Positions 52,423 through 60,807 of a stretch of DNA of 60,807 nt are shown here, piece after piece. A model generated the notes under the pieces. That model was given only the letters and a program-made list of their open reading frames with translations. It did not search any database and was not told the DNA's origin. The position numbers and the translations under genes were made by a program. How positions within the stretch are numbered: the stretch's first letter is position 1; every line of letters begins with the position of its first letter. This stretch comes from an uncultured Eubacteriaceae bacterium (GTDB lineage Bacteria > Bacillota > Clostridia > Peptostreptococcales > Anaerovoracaceae), in the NCBI GenBank assembly GCA_903789635.1, contig CAIFEY010000014.1, forward strand, positions 1 to 60,807, given 5' to 3'.

Positions 52423-52443
52423 ACCGGACAAAGGTTGTCCGGT
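52423..52443. promoter_or_regulatory. Perfect 9-bp inverted repeat beside the XRE gene
   Basis: ACCGGACAA-AGG-TTGTCCGGT. It lies about 90 bp upstream of the XRE start and downstream of gpmI. It may be an operator or a small hairpin. Between it and 52632 are loosely repeated GGATTARTCCTCT units reaching the gpmI stop. Confidence 0.45.
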
Positions 52444-52631
52444 CCTTGATAAATGCCGGTTTGCGGGCGATGCATGGTTTATCGTCCGACTGGTTTACAT
52501 GCGGATCGTTCTCTGAGAGAGCAGTCCGCTGCCGGATGATTTCTCGGCGGGATAATTTCTCCGCGTGAATATTTCTCGCCGGGTTATTTCTTTGTGGGAT
52601 TAGTCCTCTGCAGGATTAATCCTCTTCGGAA

Positions 52632-54170
52632 TTAGTCTTCCGCCAGCACGTCTCCTGTCATCTCCTCCGGGATCGGCAGGCCCATCAGGTGGAGCAGGGT
52701 CGGGGCGATGTCGGCGAGCTTGCCGCCGTCCTTCAGGCGGACCGGGTGGTTCGCGATGTGGACCAGCGGGACCGGGTTCAGGGAGTGGGAGGTGACGGTG
52801 CGGCCGTCTTTGTCGCGCATGACGTCGGCGTTGCCGTGGTCGGCGGTCAGGAGGATCTGGCCGTCCCTGGCGAGCACGGCCTTCTCGATCTGCGGGACGC
52901 ACGCCTCGAGGGTCTCGATCGCGCGGACCGCGGCGTCCATGACGCCGGTGTGGCCGACCATATCGGCGTTCGCGAAGTTCAGGACGATCACGTCGTAGTA
53001 ATCGCGGTCGATCTCGCGCAGCACGCGCTCGGTGATCTCCGGCGCGCTCATCTGCGGCTGAAGGTCGTAGGTCGCGACCTTAGGCGACGGGATCAGGATG
53101 CGGTCCTCGCCCTCGTTCGGCTCCTCCACGCCGCCGTTGAAGAAGAATGTGACGTGCGCGTACTTCTCTGTCTCCGCGATGCGGAGCTGTTTCAGGCCTT
53201 TGGCGGCGAGGTACTCGCCCAGCGTGTTCTTATAGTGCTCCGGCGGGAAGGCGAGCTCGACGTTCGGCATGCTCGCGTCGTACTGCGTCATGCAGACGTA
53301 GACGAGGTCGGAGACGGTCTTCTCGCGGGTGAAGTCGCTGAATGCGGGATCGACAAAGCAGCGCGTGATCTGGCGCGCCCTGTCCGGGCGGAAGTTGAAC
53401 ATGATCATCGCGTCGCCGTCACTGACGACGGAAGGCTTGCCGGATGCGTCCGGGATCACGGTCGGGACCACGAACTCGTCGTTCTCCTCGTTGTCGTAGG
53501 CGAGGCGGATGGCCTCCTCATAGCCTGACGCGGTGCGTCCCTTTCCGAGGGTCATCGCGTCGTAGGCGAGCTGCTCCCTCTCCCAGCGGTTGTCTCGGTC
53601 CATCGCGTAGTAGCGTCCGGAGATCGTCGCGATGCGGCCGAGGCCGATGGCGGAGAGCTTGTCGGAAAGCTGCTTCAGGTAGGTCAGCGCGCAGCGCGGC
53701 GGGACGTCGCGGCCGTCCAGGTAACAGTGGACGCAGACGTTTTCGACGCCTTCCTTCTTCGCCATGTCGAGCAGGGCGAAGAGGTGGTCGATGTGGCTGT
53801 GCACGCCGCCGTCGGAGAGGAGGCCGGAGAGGTGGAGCGTGGAGTGGTTCTTCTTCACGTGGTCCATTGCGTCCTTCAGCGCGTGATTGGAGAAGAATGA
53901 TCCATCGGAGACCGCGTTCGTGATCAGGCTCAGGTCCTGGTAGACGATGCGTCCGCCGCCGATGTTCAGGTGGCCGACCTCCGAGTTGCCCATCTGTCCG
54001 GCAGGCAGGCCGACCGGCTCGCCCGACGCCTGCAGCTTGGTGTGCGGGTAGACGGACATGATGCGGTCGAGCTCCGGCGTGTTCGCCTGCGCGATCGCGT
54101 TGCCGGCGGTGTTCGGGTTCAGGCCGAAGCCGTCCATGATCAGGATCATATTCGGTTTTCTATTGTTCAT
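52632..54170 (-). CDS. gpmI: 2,3-bisphosphoglycerate-independent phosphoglycerate mutase
   Basis: A 512-residue two-metal enzyme of glycolysis interconverting 3- and 2-phosphoglycerate. The alkaline phosphatase-like domain begins MILIMDGFGLN; the catalytic serine is in GQMGNSEVGHLNIG near residue 65; HSHIDHLFAL lies near residue 125; the second metal site includes FANADMVGHTGV and TADHGNADVM. Length is typical. The ATG at 54170 is preceded on the minus strand by AAAGGAGCAACACC. addA is divergent on the other side of a 240-bp spacer. Confidence 0.95.
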   Translation of the reverse strand: MNNRKPNMILIMDGFGLNPNTAGNAIAQANTPELDRIMSVYPHTKLQASGEPVGLPAGQMGNSEVGHLNIGGGRIVYQDLSLITNAVSDGSFFSNHALKDAMDHVKKNHSTLHLSGLLSDGGVHSHIDHLFALLDMAKKEGVENVCVHCYLDGRDVPPRCALTYLKQLSDKLSAIGLGRIATISGRYYAMDRDNRWEREQLAYDAMTLGKGRTASGYEEAIRLAYDNEENDEFVVPTVIPDASGKPSVVSDGDAMIMFNFRPDRARQITRCFVDPAFSDFTREKTVSDLVYVCMTQYDASMPNVELAFPPEHYKNTLGEYLAAKGLKQLRIAETEKYAHVTFFFNGGVEEPNEGEDRILIPSPKVATYDLQPQMSAPEITERVLREIDRDYYDVIVLNFANADMVGHTGVMDAAVRAIETLEACVPQIEKAVLARDGQILLTADHGNADVMRDKDGRTVTSHSLNPVPLVHIANHPVRLKDGGKLADIAPTLLHLMGLPIPEEMTGDVLAED

Positions 54171-54361
54171 GGTGTTGCTCCTTTGTTTGTTGCTCGGGTT
54201 GGCCGGCAGGCAGAATCAGAATCCCGCAGGGGAGGCGTGTGCTGATGTGCGGCAGAGCCTTTGTCCCCTGGGCCCGTGCGGCCTTTGTCTACCAATCATG
54301 ATACCACAAACCGGGCGGAATCCGAACGTGATTTTCAGACCGGGCGGAAACTGAAAAAGTT

Positions 54362-54370
54362 TGGTATACT
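54362..54370 (+). promoter_or_regulatory. Extended -10 promoter of addA
   Basis: TGG-TATACT 40 bp before addA, without a clear -35. Confidence 0.5.
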
Positions 54371-54409
54371 GGAGGGAGTAACGACTGATTTAGGAGAGAG
54401 GGGATTCTT

Positions 54410-57400
54410 ATGGCCTGGACGGACCAGCAGAAGCTTGCGATAGGAGAAAAAGGTAAAAATTTACTCGTCTCGGCGGCGGCGGGATCGGGAAAGACGGCGG
54501 TCATGGTGGAGCGCGTGTGCCGCATGATCACGGAGGAGGGCATGGACGTGCGGGATTTGCTCGTCGTGACCTTTACGAACGCGGCGGCGTCGGAGATGCG
54601 GGAGAAGATCCGGAATGCGCTCAGGAAGAAGGCAAAGCAGGATCCGGTCATGCAGAAACAGCTGGAACTGCTGCCTCAGGCGGAGATCTGCACGTTCCAT
54701 TCGTTTGCGCTGGACGTGATCCGGAGGTTTTTCTATCTGACGGACCTGGAGGCAAGTTTCTCGATCGCGGACGAGGCGAGGAGCACCGTGCTGGCTGAAG
54801 AGGCGATGGACGAGCTTTTCGAGGACCGCTACGAGGCGGAGGACCCGGATTTCCTGGAATTCATGGACTGGTACAGCGGCGAGAAGAATGACGACAGCGT
54901 GCGTGAGCTCCTGATGAAGCTGTATAAGAATATGCGGGCGATGCCGAACCCGGACGACATCTTCAAGGACGGCCCGTTTGACGAGCACCTGGAGACAGGC
55001 CTGGCCGGCAAGGTGCTGGAGGAGACAAAGGCGGAACTGGCCGAGTCGGAGCGAGACCTCGATTCTGCGATCGGTCTGCTGGATGACAGCGGATGCGTGA
55101 AGCTCGCGGAGAAGCTGACCGGCATGCGCGAGCAGATCCTGCGGGCTGAGGACATCGAGATCCCGGACTTCATCGGCAGCGCGCTGGATGGGCTCTCCTG
55201 GCCGCGCATGACGGCGTCCAAGGACGAGAAGGAGAGCTACGCCGAGATCAAGGACATCGTGACCGCCCTGAGGGACAGCGCCAAGAAGCGGCTGGAGAAG
55301 CTCAGGAAGGACTTTTTCAGCCAGTCGTTCGCGGAGGCGGCGGAGGAGATTCGGATGACCAGGAAGCCGGCGGAGACGCTGCACGGCCTGCTGAAGGACT
55401 TTCACGCGCGCTTCCACGAGAAGAAGCAGCAGAGCCACCTGATCGACTTCAGCGACATCGAACACTACTGCCTCGATATCCTGAAAGACGAGGAGGCCAG
55501 TCTCTATTACCGGAGAAAGTTCAAGCAGATCTTCATCGACGAGTACCAGGACACGAGCTTCATGCAGGAGATGATCATCGCGAGGATCACCCGCGACGAC
55601 AACCTCTTCATGGTCGGCGACCAGAAGCAGTGCATCTACCAGTTCCGCCTCGCGGACCCTTCGATTTTCAGGGACAAGTACGCCCGGTACAGCGAGGACA
55701 TGCAGGACCCGTCGGGGGAGATCCCGCACATGAAGATCGACCTGAATCGGAACTTCCGCAGCAAGCCGTCAATCCTGAACACGGTCAACCGCGTGTTCGA
55801 GCCGATCATGGAAGGCTACGACGACGACGCAAAGCTGTACCCGGGGGAGGACATCCCAGAGGCGAAGCCATTCGCGTTCGAGCCGGTGTCCATCGTCGTC
55901 GACCGGGAGAAGGGCGAGAGCGAGGACCGGGAGGAGTCTCAGAACGAGGCGCAGGAAGAGGCCCCGGATAATGATTCGGACAGCGCAGCTGCGATCGCGG
56001 CGATGAAGAAGGCCGACCTCGAGGCGATGGAGGCCGCGAGAATCATCCGCTCTTGCATCGGAAAGCCTTACTACGACAGCAAGGCGCGCGAGGTGAAGCA
56101 CCTGGAGTACCGGGACATCGTGATCCTGCAGCGCTCCGTGCAGAGCAGCGCCCGCGCGTACGCCGAGGTCATGCAGCAGGAGGGCATCCCGTTCTACATG
56201 GACAGCAGCGACGGCTTCTTCGACCGCACCGAGATCCACGTCTTCATGAACCTGCTCGCCGTCATCGACAACACCTACCAGGACGTGCCGATGATCAGCG
56301 TCCTGCGTTCGGAAATCTTCGGCTTCACGACCGACGAGCTCGCGGAGATCCGGAGCCTGTCGCACGAGGGAAGCTTCACCGAGGTCATGATCGGCGCGGC
56401 GGAGGGCGGATTCAACGCCGGGAAGCTCCCGGAAGGGCTCGAGCAGAAGTGCCGCGAGGCCGTCGGGAAGATCCGCAAGTGGAAGGTCCTCTCGCTCGCG
56501 ATGCCGCTTGCGGACTTCCTCTGGAGGATCATGCTGGACAGCGGCTACTACATGATGGCGGGCGCGATGCCGGACGGCGAGCAGCGCCAGGCCAACCTGC
56601 GCGTGCTCCTCTCCAGAGCGCAGCAATACAGCGAGGACGCGCAGAGCTCGCTCTATTCCTTCATGCGCTACATCGACGCGGTCAGGAAGAACACGGTCAA
56701 GACGAGCCAGGCCAGGCTCCTCTCGGAGAGCGACAACGTCGTCCGCATGATGACGATCCACAAGTCCAAGGGACTCGAGTTCCCGGTGGTCATCGTCGCC
56801 GGCATGGCTAATCAGCTGACCTACACGAGCGGCAAGGACGCGATCCTCTATCACACGGGCCTTGGGCTCGGGCTGAGCCTGCAGGACCCGGAGCGGCGCC
56901 TGAGGAAGTCGACCCTGCTGCGCAGACTGATCGTCCGCCGCCATAAAAGGGAAGAGTACGAGGAGAACATCCGCATCCTCTACGTCGCGATGACCCGCGC
57001 CAAGGAGCGGCTCTACCTGCTCGGCACCTACGCGGACGCGAACACAGCGATGATGAAGAAGGAAGCCGGCTTAAGAAGCAGCTCCGACTTCTACGGCATG
57101 CTCGCCGAGATCCCGAACGCGCGGATCGTCCGGGCGTCGGACATCGTCCTGAATGAGAGTGACGCTGAAGAGGCCGCAGAGGCGACAAAGTCGGAACTCA
57201 GCGCAGACGAGATCCTCTCTTCTGCGGGGAACTCCGACTGGTCCGAGGTCGTAAGCCGCCTCGACTACACGTACCCGTTTGCCGCGTCCCGAGCCGTGCG
57301 CTCCAAGTACACGGTCACCTCGCTGAACGAGCAGCGCGCGGCGGAAGAGGGATTTGAGCGCCTGACGTCGCCGCTGGCCGGACCGGAGGCGGGCGAGGAC

Positions 57401-58147
57401 GAACCGGCGGCCCCGCTGCCGATCATCGACGAAGCCGAGCTCGCGCGCATCGAGGACGAGCTGCACGCAATTGAGGCGGATTACCAGGGCCTCCCGCCTT
57501 CCGACGGCGCCGCACCTGCGGAAGGCCGCCCTTCCGAAGCCGGCGGTAAGTCGTCCGGCCAGCCGAAGGCGGCCGTTCACGCGGCAAGGCGGCTCCCGCT
57601 GTTCATGCAGGAGAAGAAAAAGCTGACCTTTGCCGAACGCGGAACCGTCTACCACAGCATCATGGAGCTGATCGACTTCTCCGAGGCGGAGAAGGGCGGA
57701 CTTCCGTACGTGGAAAGGGCCGTCAAAGAGATGAGCGACCGGAAGGTGTTCCTGCCGGAGGAGATCGAGGCGGTAGACTTAAGTAAAATTTCGGCTTTCT
57801 TCGACACGGAAATCGGAAAGCGGTGCGCGAGGGCGTCCGAACGGGGCGAGCTCTGGAAGGAGCAGACCTTCAACCTCGCGGTCGCCATGCACGGCGAGAA
57901 GACGATCGTCCAGGGAATCATCGACTGCTTCTTCCGGGAGGACGGCAGGATCGTGCTTCTGGATTATAAGAGCAACTGGGTGGACGAGCGCAGGCCGTTC
58001 GAGGAGGAGCGCCGCAGGCTGATCGACAAATACAGCACTCAGCTGAAGATCTACCGGGAGGCGCTGAGACAGGGCATGCATCAGCCCGTTTCTGCTGCGT
58101 ACCTGTATCTCTTTGCCGCAGACCGATGCATCTCGCTGGACGAATAA
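54410..58147 (+). CDS. addA: Helicase-exonuclease AddA
   Basis: A 1,245-residue UvrD-like helicase with a C-terminal RecB-type nuclease. Walker A is SAAAGSGKTAVMVERV near residue 25; FTNAAASEMREKI is motif Ia; Walker B is FIDEYQDTS near residue 383; VGDQKQCIYQFR is motif III; MTIHKSKGLEFPVV and YVAMTRAKERLYLLG are motifs V-VI. The nuclease site has ERGTVYHSIMEL and GIIDCFFRE..LLDYKSN. AddAB processes double-strand breaks and needs AddB, normally encoded just upstream; here gpmI (divergent) is the neighbour. The ATG at 54410 follows GGAGAGAGGGGATTCTT. Confidence 0.93.
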   Translation: MAWTDQQKLAIGEKGKNLLVSAAAGSGKTAVMVERVCRMITEEGMDVRDLLVVTFTNAAASEMREKIRNALRKKAKQDPVMQKQLELLPQAEICTFHSFALDVIRRFFYLTDLEASFSIADEARSTVLAEEAMDELFEDRYEAEDPDFLEFMDWYSGEKNDDSVRELLMKLYKNMRAMPNPDDIFKDGPFDEHLETGLAGKVLEETKAELAESERDLDSAIGLLDDSGCVKLAEKLTGMREQILRAEDIEIPDFIGSALDGLSWPRMTASKDEKESYAEIKDIVTALRDSAKKRLEKLRKDFFSQSFAEAAEEIRMTRKPAETLHGLLKDFHARFHEKKQQSHLIDFSDIEHYCLDILKDEEASLYYRRKFKQIFIDEYQDTSFMQEMIIARITRDDNLFMVGDQKQCIYQFRLADPSIFRDKYARYSEDMQDPSGEIPHMKIDLNRNFRSKPSILNTVNRVFEPIMEGYDDDAKLYPGEDIPEAKPFAFEPVSIVVDREKGESEDREESQNEAQEEAPDNDSDSAAAIAAMKKADLEAMEAARIIRSCIGKPYYDSKAREVKHLEYRDIVILQRSVQSSARAYAEVMQQEGIPFYMDSSDGFFDRTEIHVFMNLLAVIDNTYQDVPMISVLRSEIFGFTTDELAEIRSLSHEGSFTEVMIGAAEGGFNAGKLPEGLEQKCREAVGKIRKWKVLSLAMPLADFLWRIMLDSGYYMMAGAMPDGEQRQANLRVLLSRAQQYSEDAQSSLYSFMRYIDAVRKNTVKTSQARLLSESDNVVRMMTIHKSKGLEFPVVIVAGMANQLTYTSGKDAILYHTGLGLGLSLQDPERRLRKSTLLRRLIVRRHKREEYEENIRILYVAMTRAKERLYLLGTYADANTAMMKKEAGLRSSSDFYGMLAEIPNARIVRASDIVLNESDAEEAAEATKSELSADEILSSAGNSDWSEVVSRLDYTYPFAASRAVRSKYTVTSLNEQRAAEEGFERLTSPLAGPEAGEDEPAAPLPIIDEAELARIEDELHAIEADYQGLPPSDGAAPAEGRPSEAGGKSSGQPKAAVHAARRLPLFMQEKKKLTFAERGTVYHSIMELIDFSEAEKGGLPYVERAVKEMSDRKVFLPEEIEAVDLSKISAFFDTEIGKRCARASERGELWKEQTFNLAVAMHGEKTIVQGIIDCFFREDGRIVLLDYKSNWVDERRPFEEERRRLIDKYSTQLKIYREALRQGMHQPVSAAYLYLFAADRCISLDE

Positions 58148-58266
58148 CGATGATCGCAGATAAACCATCACACAACGAACAGGAACAGACGGTAAAATAG
58201 GTGTAAACAGTGTGCTGACCGCCGCGGAATGGGGCGGGACGCAGAGCCAGGACAGGCAGAGGTGAA

Positions 58267-59127
58267 ATGATGAATCTGGAAAATACAGGGATTATTTTTG
58301 AAGGCGGAGGGATGCGCGGCGTGTTCGTCACGGGCGTGATCGACTACCTGATTGAGAAGAAGATATTTTTTCCGCACGTGTTCGGGACTTCCGCGGGCGC
58401 GTGCAACGGGTGCAGCTACGTCAGCCGCCAGGCGGGCAGGGCGTACGGGACGTCGACGGAGTACCTCGGCAATCCGCGGTTCGGCGGCATGAAGAGCCTG
58501 CGCAAGACCGGAAACTACTTCAACCCGGAATTCATTTACCACGAGATTCCGGATAATCTGTACCCGATCGACAACGAGACGTTTAAGAAGAGCGGCGTCG
58601 ACTTCAAGGTCGCGATCACGAACTGCATCACCGGCGAGGCGGAGTACCCGAGGATCCGCGATCTGCACGACGACATCAAGTACATCCAGGCCTCTGCGAG
58701 CCTTCCGGTCCTGTCGCAGATGGTCCCGATCGACGGCTACGTCTACCTGGACGGCGGCATCACGGACTCGATCCCGGTCATGGAATCCGTGCGCGAGGGC
58801 AACCGCAAGAACGTCGTGGTCCTGACACGCCCGATCGGCTACCGCAAGAAGCCGAGCCACGCGATCATGCCGGTGATCCGCGCCAAGTACATCCGCTACC
58901 CGAACCTCGTCAAAGCCGTCGAGAACCGCTACGTCTTCTACAACCGCACCCTCGACTACATCAATAAGGGCGTCGAGGACGGCACGGTGTTCGTCATCGC
59001 CCCGCTCGGTGACCTCGACATCCGCCGCACGGAGATGGACAAGGAGAAGCTGCGCAAGGCCTACGAGGAGGGCTACTTTGTCGCCGAGGGGCTGATTGAC
59101 AGGATGATGGAATTCCTTGAGGACTGA
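58267..59127 (+). CDS. Patatin-like phospholipase family protein
   Basis: A 286-residue serine lipase-like protein. The oxyanion loop is EGGGMRGVFVTGV near residue 13; the nucleophile elbow is GTSAGACNG near residue 42; the catalytic Asp is in YLDGGITDSIP near residue 160. These are the Ser-Asp dyad marks of bacterial patatins that hydrolyse lipid acyl esters. Cytosolic by sequence (no signal peptide). Two adjacent ATG codons (58267, 58270) follow AGAGGTGAA. It is the last of the addA strand group. Confidence 0.9.
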   Translation: MMNLENTGIIFEGGGMRGVFVTGVIDYLIEKKIFFPHVFGTSAGACNGCSYVSRQAGRAYGTSTEYLGNPRFGGMKSLRKTGNYFNPEFIYHEIPDNLYPIDNETFKKSGVDFKVAITNCITGEAEYPRIRDLHDDIKYIQASASLPVLSQMVPIDGYVYLDGGITDSIPVMESVREGNRKNVVVLTRPIGYRKKPSHAIMPVIRAKYIRYPNLVKAVENRYVFYNRTLDYINKGVEDGTVFVIAPLGDLDIRRTEMDKEKLRKAYEEGYFVAEGLIDRMMEFLED

Positions 59128-59136
59128 TGTATTTTT

Positions 59137-59275
59137 CTTGTATTCAGTGTAATACAAGGTTTACTGTGGTATCAACAACACATCGATTGAATAAAATCAA
59201 ATTGAACGCGCGATAATGTGCGCGTGAGATTTCCAAAATTATACATCAAATTATAGGTCAAACAGAATACCACAG
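59137..59275 (+). promoter_or_regulatory. Nested inverted repeats before the nitroreductase gene
   Basis: CTTGTATT-CAGTGT-AATACAAG (59137-59158), CTGTGGTAT (59164-59172) with ATACCACAG (59267-59275), and ACGCGC-8 nt-GCGCGT near 59205-59224 crowd the spacer. The first may terminate the patatin gene; the second encloses the expected promoter and leader. A redox-responsive operator is possible but unproven. Confidence 0.5.
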
Positions 59276-59290
59276 AACATGGAGGTCATT

Positions 59291-59863
59291 ATGTCAGTAA
59301 CAGAGGCATTGGGAAAGAGAAGAACGTATTACGCACTGAATAAGGAACTGCCGGTACCGACGGACGAGGTCAAGAAGCTGCTGCAGGACGTGACGGAGCT
59401 GGTTCCGGACGCATTCAACATGCACAGCCAACGCATATACGTTGCACTCGGCGATAAGCAGGACGAGCTCTGGGATAAGATTTACGACGCCTTCGGCGGA
59501 AAGGTCGCCAGAGATAAGATCGACGGCTTCAAGGCCGCTGCCGGAACAGTGCTGTACTTCTACGACGAGGACGTCGTGAAGGGCATGCAGGATCAGTTCC
59601 CGTCGTACGCCGCCAACTTCCCGGTATGGGCGAACCAGGCGAACGGCATGCTCCAGATCAACATCTGGACCGCACTCCGCGAGCTCGGCATCGGCGCCAA
59701 CATCCAGCACTACAACCCGGTCATCGACGACACCGTCAAGGCCCTCTTCAACGTACCGGACAGCTGGAAGCTGATCGCACAGATGCCATTCGGCGGCATC
59801 GTCGCAGACCCGGATCCGAAGCCTAAGGAAGACATCACCAAGAGAGTGCAGTTCTTCGAGTAA
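59291..59863 (+). CDS. Nitroreductase family protein
   Basis: A 190-residue FMN oxidoreductase of the nitroreductase fold. KRRTYYALNKELPV near the start is the FMN-binding arm; AFNMHSQRIYVAL and QINIWTALRELGIGANIQHYNP are conserved blocks, as in HBN1/YodC-like members. These enzymes use NAD(P)H to reduce nitro groups or quinones; the natural substrate is not evident. The ATG at 59291 follows GGAGGTCATT; an in-frame ATG at 59279 overlaps that site. It is the last recognisable gene. Confidence 0.9.
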   Translation: MSVTEALGKRRTYYALNKELPVPTDEVKKLLQDVTELVPDAFNMHSQRIYVALGDKQDELWDKIYDAFGGKVARDKIDGFKAAAGTVLYFYDEDVVKGMQDQFPSYAANFPVWANQANGMLQINIWTALRELGIGANIQHYNPVIDDTVKALFNVPDSWKLIAQMPFGGIVADPDPKPKEDITKRVQFFE

Positions 59864-59915
59864 TCACGGACTGCTGACCGCGAGCCCTCGGGCGGACAGG
59901 CGGTCTGCTGATCTG

Positions 59916-59993
59916 CCGGCCGCAGGTCTTCGTGCAGACACGGCGGCCTGTCACTCTTCCGGCCGCGGGTCTTCGTGCAGACACGGCGGCCTG
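59916..59993. repeat. Two 35-bp direct repeats, each able to fold
   Basis: The units at 59916-59950 and 59959-59993 are identical but for one base (period 43). Within each, GGCCGC pairs with GCGGCC and GTCT with AGAC. Confidence 0.85.
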
Positions 59994-60063
59994 CTAATCT
60001 GCCGATTGCCGATCGTGCGCAACGGCATTACATTCATGATTTTATAACATCCTATACCATACG

Positions 60064-60134
60064 AACTTTGAAACCTTACAGCAACGAAACCTTGCAAAAT
60101 TGAAACTTTGTAACTTTGCAAATTTGTAACTTTG
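60064..60134. repeat. AACTTTG simple repeats
   Basis: AACTTTG occurs at 60064, 60104, 60112 and 60128 with related ACCTTG/AATTTG between them. It resembles slipped simple sequence; no gene. Confidence 0.7.
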
Positions 60135-60147
60135 AATCTTTCACCGC

Positions 60148-60198
60148 AGAAGGCCGCGAAAAATGACTGTTCATTTTCCGCGGCCTTCTCGTTTTTTT
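60148..60198 (+). terminator. Strong terminator ahead of the right-end repeat block
   Basis: AGAAGGCCGCG pairs with CGCGGCCTTCT and the stem extends through AAAATGA/TCATTTT, followed by seven T. It probably ends the nitroreductase transcript. Confidence 0.85.
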
Positions 60199-60202
60199 GA
60201 CG

Positions 60203-60752
60203 GGGTGATGCGCGTATACTGAATACTTCAGGAAAATGGAGGGATTCGGCGGCACTATGAATATTGGGTGCGGGCGATGGCGCGCCGCGGGGCTATTCAT
60301 CGGCGGGGTGATGAGGGATGGCTGTGGGTGATGCGTGTATACTGCATATTTCTGAAAAAAGCTGGAATTCAGCGGTTTTATGAATAATAGACGCGGGTGG
60401 TGGCACACGGCAGGCTGAAATTTTGGAAAAACCACCGCTAGGCCTCCATTTTCCCACCCACCTCTGAAAATGTGGGAAAATGACGCCTATACGGCTCAAA
60501 TTCCCAAGTCGCCTGCGCTGAGAAAACGGACCAATATACCCTATAGGGGTATATGCAGGTCAATGATCATCGACAGGCGGTAGGAGCACCGCCGCCGCCG
60601 CCGGAAAATGGGCGACAGCGCGACCGAGTTGTGCGGCGGATTGTGCAATTCGTCCAGAATGACGGCGGCGGTGCAGTCAACACCGGCGGGCGCACTGGTC
60701 AAATCGATGATCGTGCTCTGCCAGAAGCTGTGGATGCGCCCGCCCGCCTTTA
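60203..60752. repeat. Right-end copy of the modular repeat
   Basis: Two tandem units (about 123-bp period, cores CGTATACTGAATACTTC at 60212 and TGTATACTGCATATTTC at 60336), then the CCTCCATTTTCCCAC block (60423-60482), then a 270-bp block matching 51049-51320 in reverse. The terminal hairpin repeat follows immediately. No gene is assignable. Confidence 0.8.
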
Positions 60753-60754
60753 AG

Positions 60755-60807
60755 TGATATGATCACCCTAAAGTAGACAGCAAAAAGATCGAAATCTACT
60801 TTAGGGG
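60755..60807. repeat. Right copy of 53-bp inverted terminal repeat
   Basis: Exact reverse complement of bases 1-53, including the 12-bp hairpin. Identity stops sharply inward of this point. Confidence 0.9.

Noticed and set aside
1-60807. Linear plasmid or phage with hairpin telomeres
   Set aside because: The interior is dominated by chromosomal housekeeping genes, and no protelomerase, replication initiator or phage structural gene is present. Kept only as a remote possibility in the findings.

Overview
The window looks like chromosomal DNA of a GC-rich, probably anaerobic Bacillota (class Clostridia). I infer this from the gene content: a CdaA/CdaR c-di-AMP module, long-form HPF, an AddA-type helicase-nuclease, RecD2, YhaM, activases of the 2-hydroxyacyl-CoA dehydratase type, and no respiratory genes. 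I cannot name the species. Most genes follow AGGAGG-like ribosome binding sites. Several promoters have an extended -10 (TGG-TATAMT).

Layout. 1-1109 is a gene-poor, AT-rich left end that begins with a 53-bp sequence repeated in inverted orientation at the extreme right end. 1110-2807 (minus) holds a GGGtGRT protein and its NifU/IscU-like partner. 3210-6074 holds a gamma-class carbonic anhydrase, trpS and purC. 6411-12870 is a sulfur block: an Rrf2 regulator, cysK, a peptidase, a cysteine desulfurase and mnmA. gap follows. 14562-20891 is a cell-envelope and nucleic-acid operon: FHA-FtsW/RodA fusion, class B PBP, YhaM exoribonuclease, RecD2. comF, a structured RNA at the raiA-motif position, and hpf follow.

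23469-34043 is a signalling and wall-precursor region: glmM, a very large GGDEF/EAL gene cut by one in-frame TAG, cdaA, cdaR and glmS. 34178-46175 holds adenosylhomocysteinase, a UPF0340 protein, gltX, dnaE, pfkA, a flavodoxin and two FAD oxidoreductases. 46462-50732 holds an SseB-macro fusion and a three-gene dehydratase-activase set. 51810-54170 (minus) has a membrane XRE regulator and gpmI. 54410-59863 has addA, a patatin-like lipase and a nitroreductase.

Non-coding DNA is unusually rich. A modular repeat family lies at 50.93-51.65 kb and, inverted, at 60.2-60.8 kb, with fragments at the left end. The main items to follow up are the in-frame TAG at 27144, the RNA at 22118-22295, the modular repeats with inverted window ends, the GGGtGRT/NifU-like pair, and the two domain fusions (FHA-FtsW/RodA and SseB-macro).
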